A stretch of 5,546 nt of DNA from an uncultured Prevotella sp. (GTDB taxonomy: Bacteria > Bacteroidota > Bacteroidia > Bacteroidales > Bacteroidaceae): positions 1-5,546 of the forward strand of contig CALZAP010000117.1 in assembly GCA_945614335.1 (NCBI GenBank), written 5' to 3'. The notes under the pieces were generated by a model. That model made no database searches, was not told the origin of the DNA, and worked only from the letters and a program-made list of their open reading frames with translations. Numbering within the stretch: position 1 is the first letter of the stretch; each line of letters starts with the position of its first letter. A program made the position numbers and the translations under genes. Shown piece after piece: positions 1 through 5,546 of this stretch.

Positions 1-972
1 GCGTGGCAGGTCGCCAGTGAGTCGTCCTGTCACCTTGTATCCCGTTCCGAGCATGCCTTTTACCATTTCTTCCACTACAGGCTGTCCGTCTTCAACTACG
101 AGCAGTTTCGCACTTTCAGCGGCAAGATGTTGTATGCGCTCTTCAGGTATTGGATACTGCGACACCTTTTCTATATTATATAAGGCCTGTTGCTCTTCTG
201 GCAGTTGCGCGAGAGCTTCTTTCACGTAGTTGTAGCCAATGCCGCAAGCCACGATACCGGTTTTCTTTTCCTTGTTGTCGCAAGCGGAAATCTCTGTCTT
301 GTTGAATCCAGATGCCTTGCTGGCTTCGAGCATGGCGTCTTGCTTCACGATGAGGGCATCGTATTTTCTTCTTGCGATGGCAGGCAGCAGCACCCAAGCG
401 TCGGTAGAGATGTGTATGTCGTTTTGCTTGCGTGGCTCCTTAACGTTCACGCCGGCACGAGAGTGTGCAAGTCGTGTCACGACGCGCAGCAGAACCGGTT
501 CCTTTATAGCTTCTGAATAGTCGAAGGCGGCAGCCATCATGTCGTAGGCTTCCTGCTGGTTTGAAGGCTCAAACACAGGGATGAGGGCAAACTTGCCATA
601 GAAGCGAGAGTCTTGCTCGTTCTGGCTTGAGTGCATTGAAGGATCGTCGGCGGCAAGCACCACGAGTCCGCCTTCCACACCAGTGATGGCACTGTTGATG
701 AAAGCGTCGGCACAAACGTTCATTCCCACATGCTTCATGCAGACAAGGGCACGCTTGCCGGCGTATGACATACCGAGAGCCGCTTCCATTGCGGTTTTTT
801 CGTTAGTACACCAGCGTGAGTGAATACCCCGCTCCTTTGCCAAAGGATGGTTTTGGATAAACTCAGTGATTTCTGTTGATGGAGTGCCAGGATAAGCATA
901 CACGCCGCTAAGTCCGGCATGTATAGCTCCCAAGGCAATAGCTTCATCTCCAAGAAGAAGTCTTTTTTCCAT
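1..972 (-). CDS. iorA: Indolepyruvate:ferredoxin oxidoreductase, alpha subunit (N-terminal 324 residues, cut by window edge)
   Basis: The frame is open from the ATG at 972-970 to base 1, giving 324 codons with no stop, so the 3' part lies outside the window. IorA, with IorB, oxidatively decarboxylates arylpyruvates from aromatic amino acid transamination to aryl-acetyl-CoA, reducing ferredoxin in the cytoplasm. Visible family motifs are YPGTPSTEI (residues 27-35), NEKTAMEAALG (57-67, with the Glu expected in the thiamine-diphosphate pyrimidine domain), KHVGMNV (80-86), DDPSMHSSQNEQDSR (109-123) and RVVTRLAHSR (163-172). A second domain follows to about residue 310, and the fragment ends at GDLPR, a conserved stretch before the C-terminal half. 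Family knowledge puts the diphosphate-binding domain and the two-[4Fe-4S] ferredoxin domain in the missing part. This start is chosen because the family begins just before the GDEAIA motif (residues 8-13 here) and an A-rich leader precedes the ATG. iorB probably follows off the left edge, which is inference. Substrate preference cannot be read from this fragment. Confidence 0.93.
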   Translation of the reverse strand, partial: MEKRLLLGDEAIALGAIHAGLSGVYAYPGTPSTEITEFIQNHPLAKERGIHSRWCTNEKTAMEAALGMSYAGKRALVCMKHVGMNVCADAFINSAITGVEGGLVVLAADDPSMHSSQNEQDSRFYGKFALIPVFEPSNQQEAYDMMAAAFDYSEAIKEPVLLRVVTRLAHSRAGVNVKEPRKQNDIHISTDAWVLLPAIARRKYDALIVKQDAMLEASKASGFNKTEISACDNKEKKTGIVACGIGYNYVKEALAQLPEEQQALYNIEKVSQYPIPEERIQHLAAESAKLLVVEDGQPVVEEMVKGMLGTGYKVTGRLTGDLPR

Positions 973-1005
973 TTTGTTGTTATTTAGTTATTTAAATATT
1001 TATTG

Positions 1006-1040
1006 GTTGCAAAGATACGCTTTTTTCTTTTATCTGCAAC
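1006..1040. repeat. Imperfect inverted repeat spanning the iorA core promoter
   Basis: GTTGCAAAGATA at 1006-1017 is the inverted partner of TATCTGCAAC at 1031-1040, apart from a 2-base bulge. The arms are 13 bases apart. One arm contains the -7 box and the other contains the -33 TTG. It could be an operator or a leader-independent DNA structure, or it may simply reflect the two promoter elements. No regulator can be assigned. Confidence 0.45.
1010..1039 (-). promoter_or_regulatory. Predicted Bacteroidota-type promoter of iorA
   Basis: Read on the minus strand, a perfect TAnnTTTG -7 box (TATCTTTG, 1017-1010) lies 19 bases downstream of TTG (1039-1037). This is the spacing expected for the primary sigma factor of Bacteroidota. 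The -7 box is 37 bases from the iorA ATG, leaving a short A-rich leader without a Shine-Dalgarno sequence. A second TAnnTTTG match (TATTTTTG, 1066-1059) has no TTG at the right distance and is a weaker candidate. The promoter suggests iorA can be transcribed independently of the upstream pgpH gene. Confidence 0.7.
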
Positions 1041-1058
1041 AAAAAAACTGTTTTTTTG
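1040..1058. repeat. Perfect AT-rich palindrome upstream of iorA
   Basis: Two 9-base arms, CAAAAAAAC and GTTTTTTTG, flank a single central T. The palindrome sits immediately upstream of the iorA -33 element and 60-78 bases past the pgpH stop on the minus strand. It is too AT-rich, with too small a loop, to be a convincing intrinsic terminator. It may be a curved A-tract upstream element or chance in AT-rich spacer DNA. Confidence 0.5.
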
Positions 1059-1117
1059 CAAAAATATAATTGTTTTGTCGATAAATTATGTATTTTTATA
1101 CTAAACGAGGCGGTATG

Positions 1118-3169
1118 TCAGGCTTTTGCCGTGGGATAACTGACGCGAGCGTGGTAAATGGTCTTCAGTTTTTCGCACAGCACGGTCTTGGCATAGGTGA
1201 TGTCGCGGAAGGTGATGGGGCACTCGCGGAAAAAGCCTTCGGCCACCATGCCGTCGATAAGCCTGTTTACAAGTTCGCGTATTGACTTCTCCGTGTAGTC
1301 GGGCAGTGAACGCGAGGCGGCCTCAGTGGCGTCGGCCATCATGAGAATGGCCTGCTCGCGAGTAAAGGGGTTGGGACCTGGATAGGTGAAGAGCAGGTCG
1401 TCGACATCTTCGTCAGGATGCTCGTTTTTGTATTTTACATAGAAATACTTCGCCTTGCCGTGTCCATGGTGTGTACAGATGAAGTCTTTGATGATAGACG
1501 GCAGTCCGCTTCGCTCTGCCATTTTCAGTCCTTCGGTGACATGGCTGATGATGATTTGCGCGCTTTCAATATACGACAAGTCCTCATGAGGATTGATGCC
1601 CGATTGGTTTTCGGTGAAATATATCGGATTGATGGTCTTGCCAATGTCGTGGTAGAGCGCACCGGTTCTTACCAGTTGTGCCTTTGCGCCTATCTTGTTG
1701 GCTATTTCCGAAGCGAGGTTTCCCACTTGTATGGAATGCTGGAATGTGCCTGGCGCAACCTCGCTCATGCGACGAAGCAATGGGTTGTTGGAGTTTGACA
1801 GCTCGATGAGCGTGATGTCTGAAATGAAGCCGAAGGTCTTTTCAAGCAGGTAAAGCAAGGGATAGGCAAACAACAGGAGAATGCCATTGATGATGAGATA
1901 GTTGTAATAGCTCATGTCGAACTCTGAGAATGCGGACATGCGGATGAGGTCGAAGGCGAAATTCATGGTCATGGCCACTATGGTGACGATAATGGCAGTC
2001 TTGAATAGTTGCGACCTGAACTGCAGGTCTCTTAGGCTGTAGACAGCCGCCATGCCTGCCAAAATCTCCACAACGATAAATTCCATGGGGTGCTGTAACA
2101 TTAAGGCACATATGAGAAGCAATGCCACATGGGTGATGATGGCCGTGCGGGAGTCCATGAACACTCGTGTGAAAATGGGCACCATGGCATAAGGAATGAT
2201 GTACACATGGGCGATGGTGTTGCGCACCATTAGTCCGGTGAGCAAGGAGAAGATGACGATAAGTGAATAGAGCATGGCCACGTTTCGGGCTTTCTCGAAA
2301 TAGTCCTTGCGGAAGAGAGTAAGATATATGGTGAAGAAAAGAATGATGACGAAGACATAAAGAGCCTTGCCGAGGAGGGTGAGCCGCTGTTGTGTCTCGT
2401 CGCTGTTGCGCCGTTCGTTTTCTTTTCTGAACGACTCAATGGTTCGGTAAACGTTTTCGTCTACAATCTCGCCGCGGTCAATGATTTTCTGTCCTTTCTG
2501 TGCGATGCCGCTTGCCAGTGGGACACTGCTTTCGAGGTCGCGCATGCTTTCCTCGCTCCTGTCCTTGTCGTAGATGATGTTCGGCACGATATAGTTGTTG
2601 AGGTTGCATTTCTGCAACTGGCTGCGATGCTGTTCGAGAATATTGTCGAGAAACAGCTGCTCGTATGCTTTCTTTGTGGAGAGAAACCGTGCCATGGCCA
2701 TCGACGTGGCGTTTTTGCCGTTAACGATTCTTACCATGCGTGTGGTGTCGGAAGCGAAGGTGCTGTAGTCCGACGTACTGACAACACCTATTTGATATAT
2801 GCGGTGAAGCCTGTTTGCGATGATGCTGATGTAGTCGTCGGAAAGCCCCGGTATGCCCTCAGAGTAGTCGGTGACAAACTTCCTCACCATGGTGCCCTCG
2901 ATATCCTTGTTATAATTGAAGTATGGCTCGTATTCTTTGAGAAGGCTGTCTCTCTCATTCTTTACCGCCGTCTCGGACTTATAGATAGGAAAGTCGAAGG
3001 GAGCGGTGAAGTCGGCGTATTTCCATGGCTTCCCCTGCTCGACATAAAAAAAGTTTTGTCCGTCTTGAGGCATTAGCCAGACGATGACAGCCACCGTCGC
3101 TATTACAATGGCACCCCTTGTTAAAATATCACGCCAAGTGACGTCTTCCTTGAAGTTAAAACTGCTCAT
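1118..3169 (-). CDS. pgpH: PgpH/YqfF-type 7TM-HD membrane phosphohydrolase, probable cyclic-di-AMP phosphodiesterase
   Basis: This is a complete 683-residue protein starting at the ATG at 3169-3167. Family members hydrolyse the second messenger c-di-AMP to pApA at the inner face of the membrane. The layout matches the family throughout. There is one N-terminal membrane segment (about 15-33), then an extracytoplasmic domain (about 35-265) with the ADFTAPFDF stretch (52-60) and the GEIVDENVY stretch (233-241). Seven membrane segments follow (about 271-286, 296-314, 321-337, 342-358, 364-379, 388-406, 422-443), then a cytoplasmic HD domain (about 465-640). Predicted metal ligands are all present: H478 in PGTFQHS, H507-D508 in YHDIGK, H528 in NPHED, H543 in ISHV, H567-H568 in THHGHG and D613 in MADATEA. 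The family motif YPGPNPF lies at 596-602. An in-frame ATG 19 codons upstream (3226) is rejected because it would add a hydrophobic leader not expected before the first membrane segment and would overlap promoter-like sequence. The nucleotide substrate is inferred from family, not proven here. Confidence 0.9.
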   Translation of the reverse strand: MSSFNFKEDVTWRDILTRGAIVIATVAVIVWLMPQDGQNFFYVEQGKPWKYADFTAPFDFPIYKSETAVKNERDSLLKEYEPYFNYNKDIEGTMVRKFVTDYSEGIPGLSDDYISIIANRLHRIYQIGVVSTSDYSTFASDTTRMVRIVNGKNATSMAMARFLSTKKAYEQLFLDNILEQHRSQLQKCNLNNYIVPNIIYDKDRSEESMRDLESSVPLASGIAQKGQKIIDRGEIVDENVYRTIESFRKENERRNSDETQQRLTLLGKALYVFVIILFFTIYLTLFRKDYFEKARNVAMLYSLIVIFSLLTGLMVRNTIAHVYIIPYAMVPIFTRVFMDSRTAIITHVALLLICALMLQHPMEFIVVEILAGMAAVYSLRDLQFRSQLFKTAIIVTIVAMTMNFAFDLIRMSAFSEFDMSYYNYLIINGILLLFAYPLLYLLEKTFGFISDITLIELSNSNNPLLRRMSEVAPGTFQHSIQVGNLASEIANKIGAKAQLVRTGALYHDIGKTINPIYFTENQSGINPHEDLSYIESAQIIISHVTEGLKMAERSGLPSIIKDFICTHHGHGKAKYFYVKYKNEHPDEDVDDLLFTYPGPNPFTREQAILMMADATEAASRSLPDYTEKSIRELVNRLIDGMVAEGFFRECPITFRDITYAKTVLCEKLKTIYHARVSYPTAKA

Positions 3170-3197
3170 GTTGATGTTGTTTATTACTTTTCGAGGG

Positions 3198-3233
3198 CGA
3201 AAATACAAAAAAAATGGCAGAAACACAAAGATA
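3198..3233 (-). promoter_or_regulatory. Candidate promoter elements of pgpH
   Basis: Two overlapping candidates are visible on the minus strand. A perfect -7 box TATCTTTG (3233-3226) lies 56 bases before the pgpH ATG but lacks a clear -33 TTG. A near-match TATTTTCG (3205-3198) lies 20 bases downstream of TTTG (3229-3226), which would serve as its -33 element, and gives a 28-base distance to the ATG. The sequence alone does not decide which is used. Confidence 0.45.
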
Positions 3234-3269
3234 AATGGAAAAAAATGTATAAAAGTGGATTTTATTTAT

Positions 3270-3277
3270 TACTTTTG
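3270..3277 (+). promoter_or_regulatory. Predicted -7 element of the gltX (gltX-waaA) promoter
   Basis: TACTTTTG matches TAnnTTTG exactly and lies 40 bases before the gltX ATG. No good TTTG/TTG is seen 19-21 bases upstream, so the -33 element is weak. The leader up to the ATG (AACAAGC-type, A-rich) has no Shine-Dalgarno sequence, as is usual in Bacteroidota. This promoter probably also serves waaA. Confidence 0.55.
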
Positions 3278-3317
3278 CACAAATTATTTTCTGAATACAT
3301 CGAAACAAGCAACAAAA

Positions 3318-4835
3318 ATGGCAGAAAGAAGAGTAAGGGTGCGCTTCGCACCAAGCCCTACGGGGGCATTGCACATTGGCGGTGTACGTACCGCGCTTTA
3401 CAACTATCTTTTCGCTCGTCAGCATGGCGGCGACATGGTTTTCAGAATTGAAGATACCGACTCTAACCGCTTCGTGCCTGGAGCCGAAGAGTATATCATT
3501 GAGTCGTTCCGCTGGCTCGGCATCAAGTTTGACGAAGGCGTTTCCTTCGGTGGCGAGCATGGACCATACAGGCAGAGCGAGCGACGCGACATATACAAGA
3601 AATATGTCAACCAACTCCTTGAGGCTGGCAAGGCATATATCGCTTTCGACACTCCGGAGGAGCTTGAGGCAAAGCGTGGCGAGATACAGAATTTCCAGTA
3701 CGACGCATCAACGCGTCTCTCGATGCGCAACTCGTTGTCGATGCCAAAGGAAGAGGTGGACAAACTCATTGCAGAGGGACAGCAATATGTCGTGAGGTTC
3801 AAGATTGAACCGGGAGAGGCTGTGCATGTAGACGACCTCATAAGAGGCGACGTGAGAATCATGAGCGACATACTTGACGACAAGGTGCTGTACAAGAGTG
3901 CCGACGAACTGCCCACATATCACCTGGCAAACATTGTTGACGACCACCTGATGGAAATCACCCATGTCATAAGAGGCGAGGAGTGGTTGCCAAGCGCTCC
4001 GCTTCACGTGCTCCTCTACAAGGCGTTTGGCTGGGAGGACACCATGCCGCGTTTCGCCCACCTTCCGCTGCTGCTCAAGCCGGAAGGCAAGGGAAAACTC
4101 AGCAAGCGCGACGGCGACAGGTTAGGATTCCCCGTCTTCCCCCTGGAATGGCACGACCCGAAGACCGGCGAGGTGTCGTCGGGATACCGCGAGAGTGGCT
4201 ACTTCCCCGAGGCGGTCATCAACTTCCTCGCGTTTCTCGGATGGAATCCAGGCACAGAGCGTGAGATGTATTCTCTCGACGAACTCGTGCCATTGTTTGA
4301 CATTGCGAAATGCAGTAAGGCGGGAGCCCGATTTGACTATCAGAAAGGTATATGGTTCAATCATGAGTATATACTCCAGAAATCGCCATCGGAAATTGCC
4401 GAACTCTTCGCCCCTATGGTAAAGGCGAATGGCGTGGACACTACCATTGAACGTGTGACAAAGGTGGTGGAGATGATGAAAGACCGCGTGAACTTCGTGC
4501 AGGAGCTATGGCCTCTCTGCTCGTTCTTCTTCGTGGCTCCTACAGAGTATGACGAGAAGACCCGCAAGAAGCGCTGGAAGGAAGACTCAGCACAGGCCAT
4601 GGGCGAACTGGCCACACTGCTTGAAGGTCTCGGCGACTTCTCTGTAGAAGCTCAGGAGACCGCTGTCCACGAATGGATAGAACAGAAGGGTTACAAGCTC
4701 GGCAACATAATGAACGCCTGGCGACTGACACTTGTAGGTGAAGGCAAGGGACCTGGAATGTTTGACATTTCCGCTTTCCTTGGCAAGGAGGAGACACTTG
4801 CCCGAATGAAACGTGCAATAGAAATATTGGGTTGA
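3318..4835 (+). CDS. gltX: Glutamyl-tRNA synthetase
   Basis: This is a complete 505-residue class I aminoacyl-tRNA synthetase that attaches glutamate to tRNA-Glu in the cytoplasm. The Rossmann catalytic domain carries [14 protein letters not shown] (9-22), which includes the HIGH signature as HIGG (19-22). It also has FRIEDTD (42-48), GPYRQSER (82-89), the RGEEW segment (219-223) and the KMSKS-type loop as KLSKR (260-264). The remainder, from about 345, is the helical anticodon-binding region. The frame stays open upstream to 3084, but homology begins exactly at [10 protein letters not shown] and the extension would run through the promoter and into the pgpH gene, so the ATG at 3318 is chosen. 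Just after KLSKR there is an extra stretch of about 20 residues (roughly 270-290, [20 protein letters not shown]) before the usual [10 protein letters not shown] segment. The region around 106-118 ([13 protein letters not shown]) lacks the cysteines that bind zinc in the E. coli enzyme. Length is normal and no frameshift is seen. Confidence 0.97.
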   Translation: MAERRVRVRFAPSPTGALHIGGVRTALYNYLFARQHGGDMVFRIEDTDSNRFVPGAEEYIIESFRWLGIKFDEGVSFGGEHGPYRQSERRDIYKKYVNQLLEAGKAYIAFDTPEELEAKRGEIQNFQYDASTRLSMRNSLSMPKEEVDKLIAEGQQYVVRFKIEPGEAVHVDDLIRGDVRIMSDILDDKVLYKSADELPTYHLANIVDDHLMEITHVIRGEEWLPSAPLHVLLYKAFGWEDTMPRFAHLPLLLKPEGKGKLSKRDGDRLGFPVFPLEWHDPKTGEVSSGYRESGYFPEAVINFLAFLGWNPGTEREMYSLDELVPLFDIAKCSKAGARFDYQKGIWFNHEYILQKSPSEIAELFAPMVKANGVDTTIERVTKVVEMMKDRVNFVQELWPLCSFFFVAPTEYDEKTRKKRWKEDSAQAMGELATLLEGLGDFSVEAQETAVHEWIEQKGYKLGNIMNAWRLTLVGEGKGPGMFDISAFLGKEETLARMKRAIEILG

Positions 4836-4839
4836 GATT

Positions 4840-5546
4840 ATGCTTTATAATTTGGCAATATACTTCTATCTGTTGGGTGTGGCCATTGCCAGCTTCTTCA
4901 GCTCCAAGGTGAAGAAGATGTGGCGCGGCGAGCGCAAGGCGTTCGACGTGCTGAAGGCAAAGGTTGACCCTCAGGCGGAGTATATTTGGGTGCATGCCGC
5001 CTCGCTTGGCGAATTTGAGCAAGGACGCCCCATAATCGAACGCATCAGGACTTCTCATCCTGAGTACAAGATTCTCCTTACGTTCTTCTCGCCATCGGGA
5101 TATGAAGTAAGGAAGAACTATGAAGGTGCAGACATCATTTGCTATCTGCCACTCGACACTCCGATAAACGCACTGCGTTTCCTTCGTATCATACGTCCGA
5201 AAGTGGCGTTTTTCATCAAGTATGAGTTTTGGTATAACTACCTTCATATTCTCAAGCATCGCAATGTGCCGACATACAGTGTTTCGAGCATATTCCGTCC
5301 TGACCAGATTTTCTTCCGTTGGTATGGGCGACATTATGCAGGAGTGCTGCGTTGCTTCACCCATTTCTTCGTGCAGAACGAACAGAGCCGACAGCTGCTG
5401 GAGAAAATCGGCATCACAGAGGTAAGCATCACTGGCGACACACGTTTTGACCGCGTGCTGCAGATAAAGGAGCAGTCGAAGCGTCTGCCAATAGTGGAGT
5501 CGTTTGGAAAGGATGCAGGCCACGTGTTTGTGGCAGGAAGCAGTTG
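4840..5546 (+). CDS. waaA: 3-deoxy-D-manno-octulosonic acid (Kdo) transferase, N-terminal part, cut by window edge
   Basis: An open frame of 235 codons plus 2 bases runs off the right edge. WaaA (KdtA) transfers Kdo from CMP-Kdo to the lipid A precursor on the inner face of the cytoplasmic membrane, an essential step of lipopolysaccharide core assembly. The N-terminus is hydrophobic (about residues 5-21), as expected for the membrane anchor. Next comes WVHAASLGEFEQGRP (50-64), the family signature, in which E58 corresponds to the catalytic base. KYEFWYN (127-133) corresponds to the E-T-E-x-W-P-N motif of other members, keeping the Glu at 129 but with Tyr in place of Pro. FVQNEQSRQLL (177-187) and ITGDTRFDRV (197-206) close the N-terminal GT-B domain. 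The CMP-Kdo-binding C-terminal half lies outside the window. The ATG is 4 bases after the gltX stop, suggesting co-transcription. Whether it adds one or two Kdo residues cannot be read from the sequence. Confidence 0.95.
   Translation, partial: MLYNLAIYFYLLGVAIASFFSSKVKKMWRGERKAFDVLKAKVDPQAEYIWVHAASLGEFEQGRPIIERIRTSHPEYKILLTFFSPSGYEVRKNYEGADIICYLPLDTPINALRFLRIIRPKVAFFIKYEFWYNYLHILKHRNVPTYSVSSIFRPDQIFFRWYGRHYAGVLRCFTHFFVQNEQSRQLLEKIGITEVSITGDTRFDRVLQIKEQSKRLPIVESFGKDAGHVFVAGSS

Larger units (their letters stand above)
3180..3327 (+). repeat. Two pairs of short direct repeats in the pgpH-gltX gap, in the same order
   Basis: TTTATTACTTTT occurs at 3180-3191 and again at 3265-3276. AAAAATGGCAGAAA occurs at 3210-3223 and again at 3314-3327. 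In the right-hand set the first element carries the gltX -7 box and the second carries the gltX start codon. The left-hand set looks like a decayed copy of the same leader: its ATG at 3214 opens only a 6-codon frame (MAETQR) before a stop, and it is out of frame with gltX. Confidence 0.55.

Noticed and set aside
17..520. Overlapping plus-strand open frames of 70-108 codons near the left edge
   Set aside because: They are antisense to the continuous iorA frame, which carries clear family motifs through the whole stretch.
1090..1101. Short hairpin GTAT-TTTT-ATAC after pgpH as a terminator
   Set aside because: A 4-base AT-only stem is too weak to be an intrinsic terminator, and no GC-rich stem with a T-run is seen after the pgpH stop on the minus strand.
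2390..3076. A 228-codon open frame on the plus strand
   Set aside because: It is antisense to the extracytoplasmic domain of pgpH, with no promoter, recognisable start context or family motif. It is a shadow of that gene's codon usage.
3084..3317. A 78-residue N-terminal extension of gltX
   Set aside because: The frame is open by chance. It would start inside pgpH on the opposite strand and run through the predicted -7 box, and GltX homology begins at the ATG at 3318.
4540..5523. A 327-codon open frame on the minus strand
   Set aside because: It lies wholly antisense to the end of gltX and to waaA, both of which have strong family motifs. Its translation is rich in Cys, His, Arg and Ser and resembles no family I recognise.

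Overview
The window looks like ordinary chromosome from a Bacteroidota bacterium, probably in the Bacteroidales and perhaps close to Prevotella. Four observations suggest this. The coding sequence is of moderate GC and the gaps between genes are very AT-rich. The gene starts have A-rich leaders and no Shine-Dalgarno sequence. Promoter candidates fit the Bacteroidota TTTG / TAnnTTTG pattern. The proteins have Bacteroidota-like sequence features. I did not search a database, so the genus is inference.

Layout: there are two minus-strand genes, then two plus-strand genes, diverging from a 148-base gap. Positions 1-972 (minus) hold the first 324 residues of an indolepyruvate:ferredoxin oxidoreductase alpha subunit (iorA), cut by the window edge. 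Positions 973-1117 are an AT-rich gap with a good iorA promoter and short inverted repeats. Positions 1118-3169 (minus) hold a complete 683-residue 7TM-HD membrane phosphohydrolase of the PgpH/YqfF family, probably a cyclic-di-AMP phosphodiesterase. Positions 3170-3317 form the divergent promoter region. Positions 3318-4835 (plus) hold a complete glutamyl-tRNA synthetase (gltX, 505 residues). After a gap of only 4 bases, positions 4840-5546 (plus) hold the first 235 codons of the Kdo transferase waaA (kdtA), cut by the right edge.

The genes serve separate housekeeping roles: oxidation of aromatic 2-oxo acids (iorA), second-messenger turnover at the membrane (pgpH), tRNA charging (gltX) and lipid A-core assembly (waaA). 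gltX and waaA are probably one transcript. waaA implies a Gram-negative envelope with Kdo-containing lipopolysaccharide.

I found no tRNA, rRNA, CRISPR array, insertion sequence, phage gene or clear intrinsic terminator, and no evidence of a new biological system. The most curious non-coding signals are a pair of direct repeats in the gltX/pgpH gap, in the same order on both sides, which may be remains of a duplicated gltX leader, and an inverted repeat that coincides with both core elements of the iorA promoter.
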